A stretch of 64,000 bases of DNA from Sesamum alatum (Eukaryota > Streptophyta > Magnoliopsida > Lamiales > Pedaliaceae). Position numbers and translations under genes: made by a program. Positions 1 through 11,989 of the stretch are shown here, one piece after another (the stretch's first letter is position 1; every line of letters starts with the position of its first letter). The DNA is taken from NCBI GenBank assembly GCA_034509735.1, contig JACGWO010000003.1, forward strand, positions 42,392,873 to 42,456,872, in the 5' to 3' direction. The notes under the pieces were generated by a model. It was given only the letters and a program-made list of their open reading frames with translations. It was not told where the DNA came from and made no database searches.

Positions 1-859
1 TTTTGGACAATTTTGCTCTTCTATCTCCCAACCTAATCTCATATATATAATATATTTAATAATAAAATATTATTATATATATAATTAAATAATGATATAA
101 TAATATTAAATATATATTACATTAATAAATTGAAATTATATATAAACATTTATTAGTAATTAAAACTAATTAATAAAGCATATAAACATTTATTGGATTT
201 AAAAAATAAAAATTAAAAGGGTCCGAAAAATTTAATTGAAATCTAACTTCAATAGCATATGATTAATTAATTAACATTTTTTGCGCCAAGTCTTATACAA
301 AGTTTTTTATGGTATAAAGCAAAATTATTTAATCTTTTGAGAACATATCAAAATGATACTTCCACTACTATAATGGTAATATAAACTATAATATTTGTTA
401 TTTCATTTCATAACTTAATATTTGTTATTTTCACGTTTTTATTTTTTTTCCCCAAAGAAACAAAAAGAGGAGGAAAAAAAAAACCAATTAAGTATCAATC
501 TTATAAATATTGTCCACAAAATCATTTATTTCAATCAAAGTCTTTCATAAGCTTTAGCCCAAACCACAAAAGTGGGAAATACTAACAAAAAGTGGCACTT
601 TAAAAAAAATAATATTAAATAATGTGTGAAAAAGGGCAATTAAATGAAGAAAAAAATATCATAATTAAGCATGAAAAGAGATTAGTCATCATTAGTACCA
701 TTAATCTTGAAAAGCTTGATGATCATGATCATTTATGTAATTATGAAACATATATGCATGGGAAGTGATTTTTTACAAAAGTATGTGGGCTCTTCATATA
801 TATAAACTCATAATAATACTCAAATCACTATATAATAAACGATTAGTCCTTCTACACCA

Positions 860-950
860 ATTTAAACGATCTCAGGATATTTGTAATTTTTAAAATAATA
901 AGAGGATATTCGTAATTATGCCAAAACTCAAGAGAGATCATTGTAATTCA
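860..950. repeat. Fragment of MITE family A (one end)
   Basis: The stretch reads like the right-hand end of the family A MITE annotated at 3963-4356, with the shared phrases 'gtaattatgccaaa' and 'gtaattcacc' at the terminus. The matching left end is not visible, so this is a truncated copy. The call rests only on resemblance to the complete copies in this window. Confidence 0.4.
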
Positions 951-1082
951 CCATTTATTTACTTGTTATGTCCTGCTACACATAATTAATATATTCACTA
1001 TCCATAACTTCGGTTGCAAAATTATTATCGAGACCTAACACTTAAATTGATGCAAAATTTCTAACACTCAGAAATAATAACT

Positions 1083-1125
1083 CATTATTATTATTATTAT
1101 TATTAGTGTTATTATTATTAATGTG
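1083..1125. repeat. (TTA)n microsatellite
   Basis: Interrupted ATT/TTA trinucleotide tract in intergenic DNA. No associated gene. Confidence 0.8.
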
Positions 1126-1537
1126 ATCGTTTATTGTTCACCCTGATTTCGTATGAGTCTCATAATTTTATCCTGAAAAGACGTGAAAATAATTCCTAGG
1201 TGCAAATTGCAAGTCCTATATTGGAAAGGGAAGCTGCACCTGCACCTTCATTGGCTACCCTTTCCACATGCTATCCAACTTTTTTCTTTTTTTGTTACTT
1301 TTATTATTCATCATTATTATCAACTCATCATACCACACACACATATCATATCAATCAATATATAATTTATCAAAATTTTCATAAATAAATAAATTGATGT
1401 ATGATTCAATGAGCCAGATGGGCTCCATGTGCTTTTCCAAGTAATAGCACTACTTTTTACATTATTGGGGGGTGGGGGTGGGGGTATTTGTATTATGGGC
1501 ACATACAATCATTGATAAGTGTGTGTGTGGAAATGAG

Positions 1538-1569
<32 letters not shown>

Positions 1570-2149
1570 AGATTGTATGATTCTAACTAATATACCTTAA
1601 GCTAACATGCATAGATTCTTGGACACCCTTTTTTGATCATGTTCAAGATTATTTTCATTTTTATTGCAACCTACAAGAATCAATTTTGCTTGGGGATATA
1701 CAACTAGGGAATTGGTTTTTGTTGCTAATTATTTAGTTTTAATATGTTAATTTTAATTAATATTAAGGGTTAACGTAAAAGTTGTATTAGTATGTGAATT
1801 TTGTTGTTAATATCGTTTTAGTACCTGAATATCTTTTTATAATTGACTTAATCAGTATTTTAAGTTTCGCAATGTTTTCATCCATTTCTTTTTTTGTTAT
1901 TCTTTTGTGTAATGATTATATTTTACACACAAAGATTAAATGAGAAATGTTGAATATATCAGAATTTGTTTTGTATAAATTTCAATCAATATATTTTATC
2001 TTATTTTAATCACTTCACTTTTGTTTTTCACATTTGATTGTTAGACTTTATTACTTTCTACGGTTCTAACTTGTTACTTAATAATTTATATTAAATACCA
2101 AATTCGAGATTCATTGCAACCTAAAAAAATAGATCAATTTTGCAATTTA

Positions 2150-2545
2150 AGTACGAGCTGACCCCGAGAGTAATTCGATCCAAAGATGCTTGGGGTCTAA
2201 GAAAGATGAACAGATCACTACGGTTGCTTTCCAGTTGAGACACTTCAATGCTTAAAATAGTTGAGTGCAAGATTGAGGAGAAAGGTGAATACTATTTGCT
2301 CAACTAAAAATGACGTACCTTAGCCTGAAACAACTTTACGATATTTATAGGGCCAATTGTTCATGAATACAAGTCTACAAGGTATGATCTCGGTCTTCCA
2401 AGTACTGGATGATCAAAGGTTGTGATTCTGGGTCCACGGGTTAGGTCGGGTCATTTGGAGGCAACTCGACCTGACAAGAAATGTGCGATTGTAGGGGGTA
2501 TTTTAGTCTTTTCCTTATCTTTCATGATATATCCCAACAATTATC
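2150..2545. repeat. Possible LTR-like relic
   Basis: This stretch has more balanced base composition than the surrounding AT-rich DNA. It contains a TATA-like 'gatatttatag' at about 2340 and ends near a 'cccaaca' string, as a plant LTR might. No second copy, coding interior or target duplication was found. It may equally be single-copy intergenic DNA. The overlapping 94-residue frame at 2422-2706 starts with GTG and has no recognisable domain. Confidence 0.2.
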
Positions 2546-2779
2546 ATCATAATCTTGTTGTGATTAAGTACCAAATTGGCCATGTTCAGTTTCAATCAAT
2601 TAGTAAGCAGACAAAAGCAATGGACAAAGAGTTGATAAGGTTATTATTTTTCAATTGGAAATTAGTATGTGATATAAGTAGGAAAAAAGTATTAGATATA
2701 ATGTGATTTTTAGTTATTTTGATTAGGTGTGTATCAAGATGTTATTTATGGTTCTTTTATTAATTTTCTCCAATTTTAT

Positions 2780-3204
2780 TACTATAACCTCTAATTTTAA
2801 CCACCGCAAAAAATATATATTTATTGAGTAACAATTTTGAAATTGTCAATAAAGTTATATTTTGAACGACAATAATTTTGATCTTGTCACAATATAATTT
2901 TAGTGATGAGGATGGTGAATTAAATAGTCACTATTGACAATTAGTGACACATCTATATTGACAACTATATTTGTTGTTACTGTATTGTCAGAACTACATT
3001 AGTTTTCATGTAATAATTTTATACACGACTTTTGTATCACTAGTTATGCCCAGTGACAAAATTTACTTAAACATTGTCACCACTAAAATTATAAAAATTA
3101 TCATAGAAAATTAAATTTTTTGTCGCTTGAAACATTTAATTAGTGACAGTTTTAATATCATCACGACTCAATTTTTGTTGTTAATATTTTCCTTTTCCAT
3201 AGTG
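2780..3204 (-). mobile_element. CACTA-like element, one recognisable end
   Basis: Read on the minus strand, the segment begins at 3204 with CACTATGGAAAAGGAAAA, a CACTA-type terminus. Behind it lies a run of short subterminal motifs of the form GTGACA/TGTCAC spread across about 400 bp. The opposite end, expected on the plus strand near 2780, is not clear. A small non-autonomous or truncated element is likely. The motif differs from the GGAACGGT motif of the large CACTA element at 51.7-61.0 kb, so it belongs to another family. Confidence 0.4.
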
Positions 3205-3962
3205 AGCATATCAACTATTTTTCACGAAAATAGCCTTTTCTTTTTAATTTTTTCGTTATTAAATAAATAGTCATATATATATATATTTGTAAAATATATA
3301 AATATTAAGCCACCAAATATCTTTCATGATGGATCATAGGCAAGTATCAAAAACTACAGATGAAGAACATTAACAGCAACACATTAACAGACTATTTTCT
3401 ATTGGTGTTAATTTCTAGTTCAATATTCGTTGTCATATAAATTTAATATAATTATTTACTCCACTATTGTCTATATAAATAAATAATTGAAAAATAAAAA
3501 CAATAAAAATAAATAAGTTGGGTGATAATTAATTACATTGACAACTCCACTCAAATAGCAAAAGCTTAACAACCCACATGGTGGGATTATATTCTTGAAC
3601 AGTTTTCTCTTCACAACCACATAAATTAAAAAAAAAAAAAAAACATTATCTTTTTAAGGTAAACGGAAAAAACAGAATAAATCTAAACTCCATTATATTG
3701 AAAAAAATAAAATTGGTATTTTTTTTATTTGACAAAATTACCTCGAAATATTTTTTATTGATTTATGATGTACTTTTTATAATATTCTTCTCCTTTAAGA
3801 AAATATTACCAAAAAAAACATATAAATGGTAAGAATTATATAGTACTATAATCAATACAATTTTAGCTGATTGAATTTTTTATTGCAAATTATGTTGTAT
3901 TGTATTTAATATATATATATATATACATACTACATGTACGAAGATTATTATCGTTTATTTTA

Positions 3963-4356
3963 GGGTAAATTAGAGCTATCTCTCATGAGGTTTGGCATAA
4001 TTACAAATATCCTCTCGTTGTTTGAAAAATTACAAATACCCCCTGAGGTTTGTAACCGTCTAAAAAACAACCAATTTCCATCCATTTTTATGGGTGAACC
4101 GACCAAAATGCCGTTATGCATTTTATTTAATTTTTAAAATTCTTTGAATTTTTTGGACTACAATGTGCAGAGGGAGGTTCTTAAAGTTTCACACAGAGGA
4201 GTTAATAATGCAATGTGCCTCGGCTGATTTTTCTGCAATTTAACTAAAAAATCAAGGGCAAAATGGTCAATTTCAGACATTTGGTTGAAAATTACAAACC
4301 TCAAGGGATATTTATAATTATGCCAAACTTCAGAAAAGGTAGATGTAATTTACCCT
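3963..4356. mobile_element. MITE family A, complete copy
   Basis: About 394 bp with terminal inverted repeats: gggtaaatta at the left and taatttaccct at the right, plus inner inverted matches such as 'tttggcataatta' against 'taattatgccaaa'. It is flanked by an 8-bp direct repeat ttatttta at 3955-3962 and 4357-4364, although that repeat is low complexity. It has no coding capacity. An 8-bp target duplication is typical of hAT transposons, so a hAT-derived MITE is inferred. It lies about 580 bp upstream of the receptor kinase start. Confidence 0.65.
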
Positions 4357-4364
4357 TTATTTTA

Positions 4365-4940
4365 TTTAAAAAAATATTTTATACACGTAGTGTATATATG
4401 TTCAACGGAACAAAATTGCAATAGAATTTGTAGTAACAAAAAAAAAATAAAATCCTATTAATAACCTTGTTTGAGTTGACCTATTGATCAATAATTATTG
4501 CAAGTACAAAGTAATATTGTAAATTATGATTCTCTTGCAGTACTTAAAACACATTCCTTCCATGTTTTAATGTCTGAACAACCACAGATCAGTCCAAAGG
4601 TTTACAGTCATTTGCTGCAAGATTCATAGCTGGTTAGAATCCCAAGTCCTCACGAACTCAACTAAACTAATAATCATCACTAATTAAACTACTAATCCAA
4701 CACTAATTAATGTTTAGAATCATGCTTGAACACAAGAACATTCACACACATGGACAGGGGTCCCATTCTTGTGCAAAAAAAAAATGTAATGATGATGATA
4801 ACTAACTCATTGTCCAATCATTGATCTGAATTTTCATTCATATAACTCTTTTCTGTCCATTCTCAGACACCCTTCTTGCAAGAACCTAAAAATGGTGCAA
4901 GAAAACTGATCAGGTGGAAAGAAGAAGATCAAGAGAGCAT
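4365..4940 (+). promoter_or_regulatory. Upstream region and leader of the MIK1-like gene
   Basis: This holds the proximal promoter and 5' leader of the receptor kinase at 4941. No unambiguous TATA box was picked. The leader contains a short upstream ATG frame (4892-4909). Confidence 0.3.
4892..4909 (+). promoter_or_regulatory. Minimal upstream ORF (5 codons) before the receptor kinase
   Basis: ATG GTG CAA GAA AAC TGA lies 31 bases before the main ATG at 4941. If the transcript starts upstream of it, ribosomes would meet this five-codon frame first, which could lower translation of the receptor. The transcript start is unknown, so a regulatory role is inferred only. Confidence 0.3.
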
Positions 4941-7900
4941 ATGAACAAAATGAGAATTCATCATCATCATCATCACCTCTTCTTGTTCTTCTACTGTTCC
5001 ATTGGTTTGTGTTTCGTTTTTGCCGACGTTGGGAATAATGCTGAGTTATCAGCATTGCTGGCAGTGAAATCCAGCTTGGTTGATCCGTTGGACAGCTTGA
5101 AAGATTGGAGAACGACGAACAATGTGCCACATTGTAGCTGGAATGGTGTCGTCTGCGACTCTGAGGGCTATGTGGAGAAGCTGGACTTGTCCAACATGAA
5201 CCTCAGTGGCCGTGTATCCGACAGAATCCAAGATTTGAGCCGTCTGTCGACTCTCAATCTATGCTGCAACGGGTTCGAGTCTGAGCTGCCGGGATCACTA
5301 GCAAATCTTACTTCGTTGAAGATCATCGATGTGAGTCAGAACAACTTTGTGGGGAGCTTTCCTGTGGGGCTAGGAGGATTTCCAGGCCTGAGGAGCATCA
5401 ATGCGTCGAGCAACAATTTCCAGGGCCGTCTACCAGAGGATCTTGGCCGTGCAGCGTCGTTAGAAAGCCTGGATTTCAGAGGCAGCTTCTTTGAAGGCTC
5501 GATTCCAAAGTCGTTTAAGAATTTGCAGAAGTTGAAGTTTCTTGGCCTTTCTGGTAACAATCTTACTGGGAAGCTTCCGGTCGAGCTTGGCGAGCTATCG
5601 TCTGTCGAGACTATGATTCTTGGATACAATCAGTTTGAAGGTCCAATACCAGCAGAGTTTGGTAATCTGAGTAATCTTGAGTATCTGGACTTGGCTGTTG
5701 GGACACTGAGTGGTCCAATTCCAGGAGAATTAGGCAAGCTGAGAAAGCTAACAACTGTTTACTTGTATCAGAACAATTTCGGAGGACGAATTCCAGCTGA
5801 GATTGGAAATATAACATCTTTAGTGTATCTGGATCTCTCAGACAACCAAATTTCAGGACAGATACCGGACGAGGTAGCAGAACTCAAGAATCTGAAGTTG
5901 CTGAACCTTATGTGCAATCAGCTGAGTGGTCCTATTCCAGGGAGGCTTGGAGACCTGAGAAAGCTTGAGGTTCTTGAGCTGTGGAAGAATTCGTTGAACG
6001 GTTCTTTGCCGTTGGATCTTGGGAAAAACGCTCCGTTGCAGTGGTTGGATGTATCATCGAATTTCCTGACAGGTGAGATTCCACCTAGTTTGTGTGAATC
6101 AGGTAACCTCACTAAACTCATACTTTTCAACAACTCATTCTCCGGTCCGATCCCAGCAAGCCTCGCGAACTGTTCGTCTTTGGTTCGAGTTAGGATCCAA
6201 AGCAATCGTCTCTCGGGTTCGATCCCATTTGGCCTTGGAACTCTTCCAAAGCTTCAGAGGCTAGAATTGGCTGACAACAATATCAGTGGTGAAATACCTC
6301 AAGATTTCACTCTTTCAACTTCACTTTCGTTTATCGACTTCTCCAGGAATCACCTGGATTCGTCGTTGCCTTCGACCATTCTGTCCATTCCAAGCCTCCA
6401 AACCTTCATAGCTTCGTCTAACAACCTGCAAGGATACATCCCGAATCAGTTTCAAGATCGCCCGTATCTGTCTGTGCTCGATCTTTCGGATAACTTTTTC
6501 TCCGGTCAAATTCCTCAGAGCATTGCTTCTTGCGAGAAACTGGTGACTTTGAACCTCAGAAGCAACCGGTTCACCGGAGAAATCCCAGCAGCCTTAGCCA
6601 CAATGCCAACTTTGTCGGTTCTTGATTTGTCCAACAACTCTCTTGTGGGAAGGATACCGGGGAATCTTGGGAGTTCACCAGCTCTTGAAACGCTGAACTT
6701 GTCTTACAATAAACTTGAGGGCCCTGTCCCAAACAACGGCATCTTAACGACCATCAATCCGGACAACCTCAAAGGCAATGCCGGTCTATGTGGAGCCATA
6801 CTTCCACCGTGTTCTCAAAGCATCATTGATGCGCCAAAACCTAGAAAAGTGCACATAAAGCACATAGTTGTTGGATTTCTTGTAGGAATATCAGTAATTT
6901 TAGCTGTAGGAATCGTAGTTTTCACAGGGAGACAGATATACAGAAAATGGTACCTGTGCAGCAACTCCTTCACAGACTGGTTCAAGAAAAACAATTCAGA
7001 ATGGCCATGGAGGCTAGTTGCATTCCAGAGGCTGAACTTCACAACTTCCGACATACTATCTTGCATCAAGGAATCAAACATCATAGGCGCTGGCAGTGCT
7101 GGGATCGTCTACAAGGCTGAAACTCAAAAGCCTCACGCTCTAGTAGCTGTGAAGAAGCTGTGGAGATCAGAGGGAGACCTTGAGACAGGAGACGACCTCT
7201 TTGCAGAGGTCAACCTTTTAGGCAAACTGAGGCATAGGAACATAGTGAGACTTTTGGGGTATCTTCACAACGAGACAGACGTTATGATGGTGTATGAGTA
7301 CATGCCTAATGGCAGCCTAGGCGCAGCATTGCATGGAAAACGAGGGGGGAAAATGCTGGTGGATTGGGTGTCGAGGTATAACATCGCACTTGGTGTAGCA
7401 CAGGGGCTAGCTTATCTGCACCATGATTGCCATCCACCGGTCATCCATCGGGACGTGAAGTCGAACAACATTCTTCTCGACTCAGACTTTGAGGCAAGAA
7501 TTGCTGATTTTGGCTTGGCAAGAACAATGCTGCACAAGAATGAGACTGTCTCAATGGTGGCTGGATCATATGGATACATAGCACCAGGTAAAAATTAGTG
7601 ATCACATCAGCAAGTTAAAGATCAATACATACTAGTAACATGTCTCGAGTTAATTTTCCCTTTCAATCAATACTAACCATCTGTTTTCTCCTACAGAATA
7701 TGGATACACATTGAAGGTTGATGAGAAGAGTGACATATATAGTTTCGGAGTCGTACTTCTTGAGCTGATAACGGGGAAAATGCCATTGGACCCTTGTTTT
7801 GGTGAGTCCATCGACATAGTCGAATGGGTTCGGAGAACGGTAAACAGCAAAACAGCCATTGAAACAGTACTGGATCCAGACATTGCAGCACAGTGCAAAC

Positions 7901-8106
7901 ATGTGCAAGAAGAGATGACGCTTGGCCTCAAGATTGCACTCCTCTGCACCGCTAAGCTCCCAAAGGACAGGCCGTCGATGAGGGACGTCGTAACGATGCT
8001 CGGTGAGGCGAAGCCCCGGAGAAAGAGCATTTGCCAAAACTGGGGATATGCTGCTAACAAAGAGAAGCTGATATTTGCACATTCACCAGTCATTGGCCTT
8101 TTGTAG
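4941..8106 (+). CDS. MIK1: LRR receptor-like kinase, MIK1-like (LRR-XI)
   Basis: Plasma-membrane receptor kinase of the LRR-XI group; Arabidopsis MIK1 acts in pollen-tube perception of LURE peptides. Exons are 4941-7587 and 7697-8106 with a GT-AG intron; joining them restores the APE motif ([11 protein letters not shown]) and gives about 1018 residues, close to the family size. The start is the ATG at 4941; the frame extends to a GTG at 4914, which a plant would not use. Order: signal peptide (1 to about 29, with six His codons in a row), LRRNT with a paired-Cys motif, about twenty LRRs, Cys pair, transmembrane helix (about 641-663), kinase (about 713-990). The P-loop is GAGSAG, the lysine sits in VAVKK, HRD is at 836-838 and DFG starts at 856, so it is an RD kinase and looks active. 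The C-terminus (SPVIGLL) resembles MIK1 (SPVNGLL). Orthology is by recall; TDR/PXY and MIK2-like kinases are more distant. Confidence 0.9.
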
Positions 8107-8142
8107 TTCTTGAATCAGTGTAAAGTTTTATGATGTCTTTTT

Positions 8143-8385
8143 GGGACAATCGTGCCGATATCCTCTGAGGTTCTTGCAAAACTCTTCTCGAGTTTAGACT
8201 ATTACACGACATTTTCGCTGCAGTCATGTTTTACATTACAAATTCCCGCCCTGAAGATCGGATGATCATCAGGGGAGAAATTGTGCTGCAAATATGACTG
8301 ACAGGGGTGTTTGTGTAATTTTCTAAAATTGAGGGGCTTTTTTGTAATATTCCTGAACTATAGGGGGTGTTTGTGTAATTGTCCC
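8143..8385. mobile_element. Small TIR element in the 3' flank of the MIK1-like gene
   Basis: The segment starts with gggacaat and ends with attgtccc, an 8-bp perfect inverted repeat. The phrase 'gtttgtgtaatt' recurs inside. Structure and phrasing resemble MITE family B (14486-14766) in diverged form. It begins 36 bp after the receptor kinase stop codon, so it probably lies in that gene's 3' UTR and could affect its polyadenylation. The flanks are T-rich and no target duplication can be trusted. Confidence 0.45.
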
Positions 8386-8831
8386 TTTTCTTTTTTTTCC
8401 TTTCCCATGTGACAGAGCAAGCATAGTGATAATGTTATGTTGCTATTGGAAACTATGGCTGTGGAGACAGAAATTAGATCATCCAAAGCCAGAATCAATT
8501 CAGACAAACAATTGTTCATATCTCTTTCTTTTGTGTAATAATATAATCCTATACCTTCTCTTTTTCTAACACTAGCCATGTTTGCATGTTGTCCTAATTA
8601 CATGTAATAAATAATTTTTTATATTTTAAAATATAATATAAATAAAAGTAAATTATATAAATTAATAAATTATATTTTAAATAAATAAATAAATAAATAA
8701 AACCAACTTAAGACATTATCGACACAATAAAAGAATTTGTATATTGGTGTTAAAATGACATGGACTCGCTTATGTACAAAAAAGGAATTATGGTTAATTT
8801 TAAAATTATTTTATTAAGGGTATATTGTTAT
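8386..8831. other. AT-rich intergenic DNA
   Basis: No gene was recognised. An AAAT tetranucleotide tract lies at about 8680-8702. The last five bases (8827-8831, gttat) form the left target duplication of the LTR retrotransposon that follows. Confidence 0.6.
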
Positions 8832-9322
8832 TGTAAACAAATTTTCGTGTTCCTGAATTTATCGAAATAAGAAAATATTACAAATAAATTTCTTGAATTG
8901 AATTGAATATTTGTAGGTGCGAAATTTCTACTTGAAAACCTCTGATTCTTCTCTTCAAGAACGTGAGCTTGGATCTCGGCAACTTCGGAGGTGAAACTTT
9001 ACGTTTGATCTACTTTGACGTTGACTTTGACTTTGAATAACGTTAATTCAGGGGTCATTGACTTGTTCTCGGATCAAATGCTATAAACTTGAATTTGAAA
9101 TATTTCTTGGTGGATTTGAGATTTTGATCTTCCACCAAGGTGGACTTCTATCTTGATAACGTTAATTCGCCGGTCTTCAGACTTCTTGTCGAATCGAACG
9201 CTGACTTTGGACGATTTCCGCGACGAACGCCTTGAATCTTGCCTAGAACGTTATGGATCTTCCTTGATTTGTATAGCTGTCAAAGAGGTAGAGTTGTGGT
9301 GAACTTGAACACTTACTTTATA
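8832..9322 (-). repeat. 3' LTR of the retrotransposon (truncated)
   Basis: Aligns by eye with 11990-12585 of the other LTR, with single substitutions. It lacks about 90 bp present in the other LTR around 12447-12537, and the U3-side remainder beyond 9322 is missing. Begins TGTAAACAAATTTTCG. Confidence 0.75.
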
Positions 9323-11919
9323 TATCCCTTTTTTCTTTAACATCACTTGGGTGGCGTTGAGTCCATGGAGCTTCTTGTTGGTGGCTTCAGGAGAAAGCTT
9401 TCCAAGGGCTAATCTTTCTTGTGAATTATACCCGGCTTTAACAAGCAGTTTGAAGGCCTTAGGATCATAACCTTCTCCATCTATAGCCAACGCTTCATGT
9501 CCCTCTTCTTCTTTTTAGGTTGAGGACACAAATCCTTTGAGTGGCTGTTTCGATGGCTGCTTCGTGTTGACTTGAGTCAATGGTAAAGTCAGACTCTTTG
9601 AAAATCCGGCCTCAACAACGGGCTGCTCATTTCTCCTCATGCTTCGATCGTGATGCGACTTTGGTTTCTCTGAGGGCGAAATCTCTTTTCCTCTTTTGGT
9701 AGTTTCAACATAGTACTTGGCGTTAACGAAGTGCGACTCAGCTTCAGTAAAAGGCTTGGTATCACCGAGTACCCTTTTCACTACCCCATTGTGGAAGTAT
9801 TTAAAGCATTGATGCCATGTTGAGGGGACCACAGAAGTTTCATGCAACAAAGGCGGCCAAGAAGCATGTTGTAAGAAGTCTTGGAGTCTATAACATGAAA
9901 CAGTGCGGTTGACGCCATATCGTCCATCAACAATTCCATCCTTATAATGCCGACAGCCCTCTGTCCTCATTGATTGAAGCCTTGAATCATGAGGCGGATG
10001 TTTGAGAGCTCGTCCATTGGGATCCCCAAGCCTTTCAAGGTTCGTATGGGTAAGATATTAACTGCAGAGTCTCCATCGATCAATATTCTGTTCACATTTT
10101 GTTCACGTGCATTTTCAGCGACGAACAAAGGGCGGTTATGAGGTTTTGACCCAAGAAGCAAATCTTCATCGGTGAAGGTAATGGTGGACATGCATTCATC
10201 ACTATCAGAGGAATCTTCTTTTTTAGACTGAGCGTCCTCATTGATCGCAATATCGTTCTCGTGTGTTGTATTGCAGGAGGCTTCATTGTCGAAAGACCCA
10301 CACTTGACCGATGTCACATTTGCTGCTGTGGTATCTTCTTTAAGAGAGATCTTACCTTGGTGAGCTAACTGCATAACCTTGTCTTTGAACACAAAGCAAT
10401 CTTATATCGAATGCCCAACTAAACGATGGTACTTGCAATATTTTGGGTAATCTGTTTGTTCGACTTCGTCAGGTCGTTTTGCTTCGGGTAGTTCGATGAG
10501 GTTAGCTTCCAACAAGTCATCAAATATGCCGAGGACATCGGAATCAAGGAAACGATATTGCTTTGCTTGCATTTCTTTCAAAGTCAGCTTTCTTTGCGGT
10601 CTCTCATAAGGAGCGTTTTGCTTCGGGGTAATACTATCTTTTGTTGCGCTCCTAAGCTTGAGTGGTGCTACATTCATTGCCATTGATTCTTTGCTTGGAG
10701 GTTTTGAAAAAGGTTTTCCCCCTTTCTTGATTTCTTACCTTTCTTTGGTTCTGCGGGGTTCTTGGACAGGTGGTCCTTCTACTCCACTTGTTGTCATACT
10801 CTACTCCATGTCATGTGCTCGAGTAGCTAAACCCTCAAATGATTTGGGTAGAATTCCTTGAGGTATATACCGAAGACCCCAAATGCATCCATTGAATACA
10901 CATCTCAATAGCGGAAGCTTCAGATAATCGATCTTTGCAGTTGAGGCTCAGATTCCGCCATCTGTTGATATAATCGATGACCGGCTCATCCTTCCACTGG
11001 CGGGAATTTGTAAGCTCGATCATGCTGATGGTCCGCCTGGTGCTATAGAATTGATTAAGGAATTCTTGCTCTAGCTGTTCCCATCCATCAATTGAACCGG
11101 GCTCCAGATCGGTATACCAATCAAATGCGTTGCCTCTTAGTGATCGGACAAACTGTTTGACTAGGTGATCACCATACGTTCCAACGTTGTTGCACGTTTC
11201 GACGAAGTGGGCGACGTGCTGCTTAGGATTGCCTTTGCCGTCAAAACTGTTGGAACTTCGGTGGTTGGTAGCCCATTGGCATCTTCAAGCTATCAATTCT
11301 TGGAGTGTAGGGCTTGGAGTAGGTAAAGGATGACCTTGAGCTTCCCTCAATCTTGCTCTTAATGGTCCCTTCGATAAATTCTTTCAGTTGGTCTACAGGA
11401 ATCAATCCATCAGACGAGACTTGAAGGGCTTTTGTGGGTTTATCCTTCCCGGTGTAATTCTCTTTGGTGGATTTTCTACTTCATCACGAGCCTCGACTTG
11501 TTTTTCCCGAATATGGCTTGTCTCAACATTGTCTGGCTTGTTGATCAACCTAGCGATTTGGGTATTTTGCTCTTGGACATGCTTGGTGAGTCATTCGATA
11601 GCTCTTGTCAGGCTTGCGATTGCTCTTCTAAGGTTGTGGCGTTCGTCACCATGACTGGGGCCACATTCGTTGTGAATGAGTAGCTAGACTCGAAGCGAGA
11701 GGACGGAGGAGATTTATCTTCATCATCTTCGCTTGCGTGACTAGGTACAAATATGTCCTTCTGAGCAGACTCAATTGGGGGAGTTATCTGGGAAGATTCC
11801 TTGAGTTTCTTCGACATGCTCCTCGTAGTAACACCGAGACTCTTGGTACTTGAATTTAAAGACTTTGTTGTGGCGAGTTTGGAATTCATCGTCTTCATAG
11901 CTTTTCCTTGAGTGTCCAT
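9323..11919 (-). pseudogene. gag-protease polyprotein remnant of the LTR retrotransposon
   Basis: Reading from 11919 down on the minus strand. The gag N-terminus is at 11608-11919 with an ATG at 11919. The Retrotrans_gag core is around 10835-11023 (TNSRQWKDEPVIDYINRW and CKDRLSEASAIEMC). The PKYCKYHR motif of the gag tail is in 10402-10683. The retroviral-type aspartic protease is in 9967-10392, with the active-site region RILIDGDSAVNILP. The pre-RT linker is at 9251-9490. These pieces lie in different frames separated by stops and frameshifts, so no full polyprotein can be made. The usual protease motif in this group reads IDGGSAVN, so the active-site neighbour has also changed. Family assignment is from recall of related plant polyproteins. 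Confidence 0.7.
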
Positions 11920-11954
11920 TGAAATACTTCAGACTTCGTTGAAGGGAAGAGGTG

Positions 11955-11989
11955 AGAGGTAGAGCGGTCCCACTGGGCGTGCCAAAATT
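11955..11989 (-). other. Putative primer-binding region of the LTR element
   Basis: On the minus strand, immediately after the 5' LTR, the sequence reads TTTGGCACGCCCAGTGGGAC, where a tRNA primer-binding site is expected. This phrase is common at that place in plant Gypsy elements. The cognate tRNA was not determined. Confidence 0.4.

Larger units (their letters stand above)
1..2150. other. AT-rich intergenic DNA, no gene seen
   Basis: No open reading frame with family resemblance was found here. The stretch is strongly AT-rich. It holds a TTA/ATT trinucleotide microsatellite near 1083-1125, a poly-A run near 1541-1559, and a G-rich string at about 1467-1485. Short frames at 1183-1508 look like chance frames in low-complexity DNA. 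Confidence 0.6.

Noticed and set aside
2422..2706. 94-residue hypothetical protein
   Set aside because: The frame begins with GTG, has no recognisable domain, and lies in probable repeat-derived DNA.
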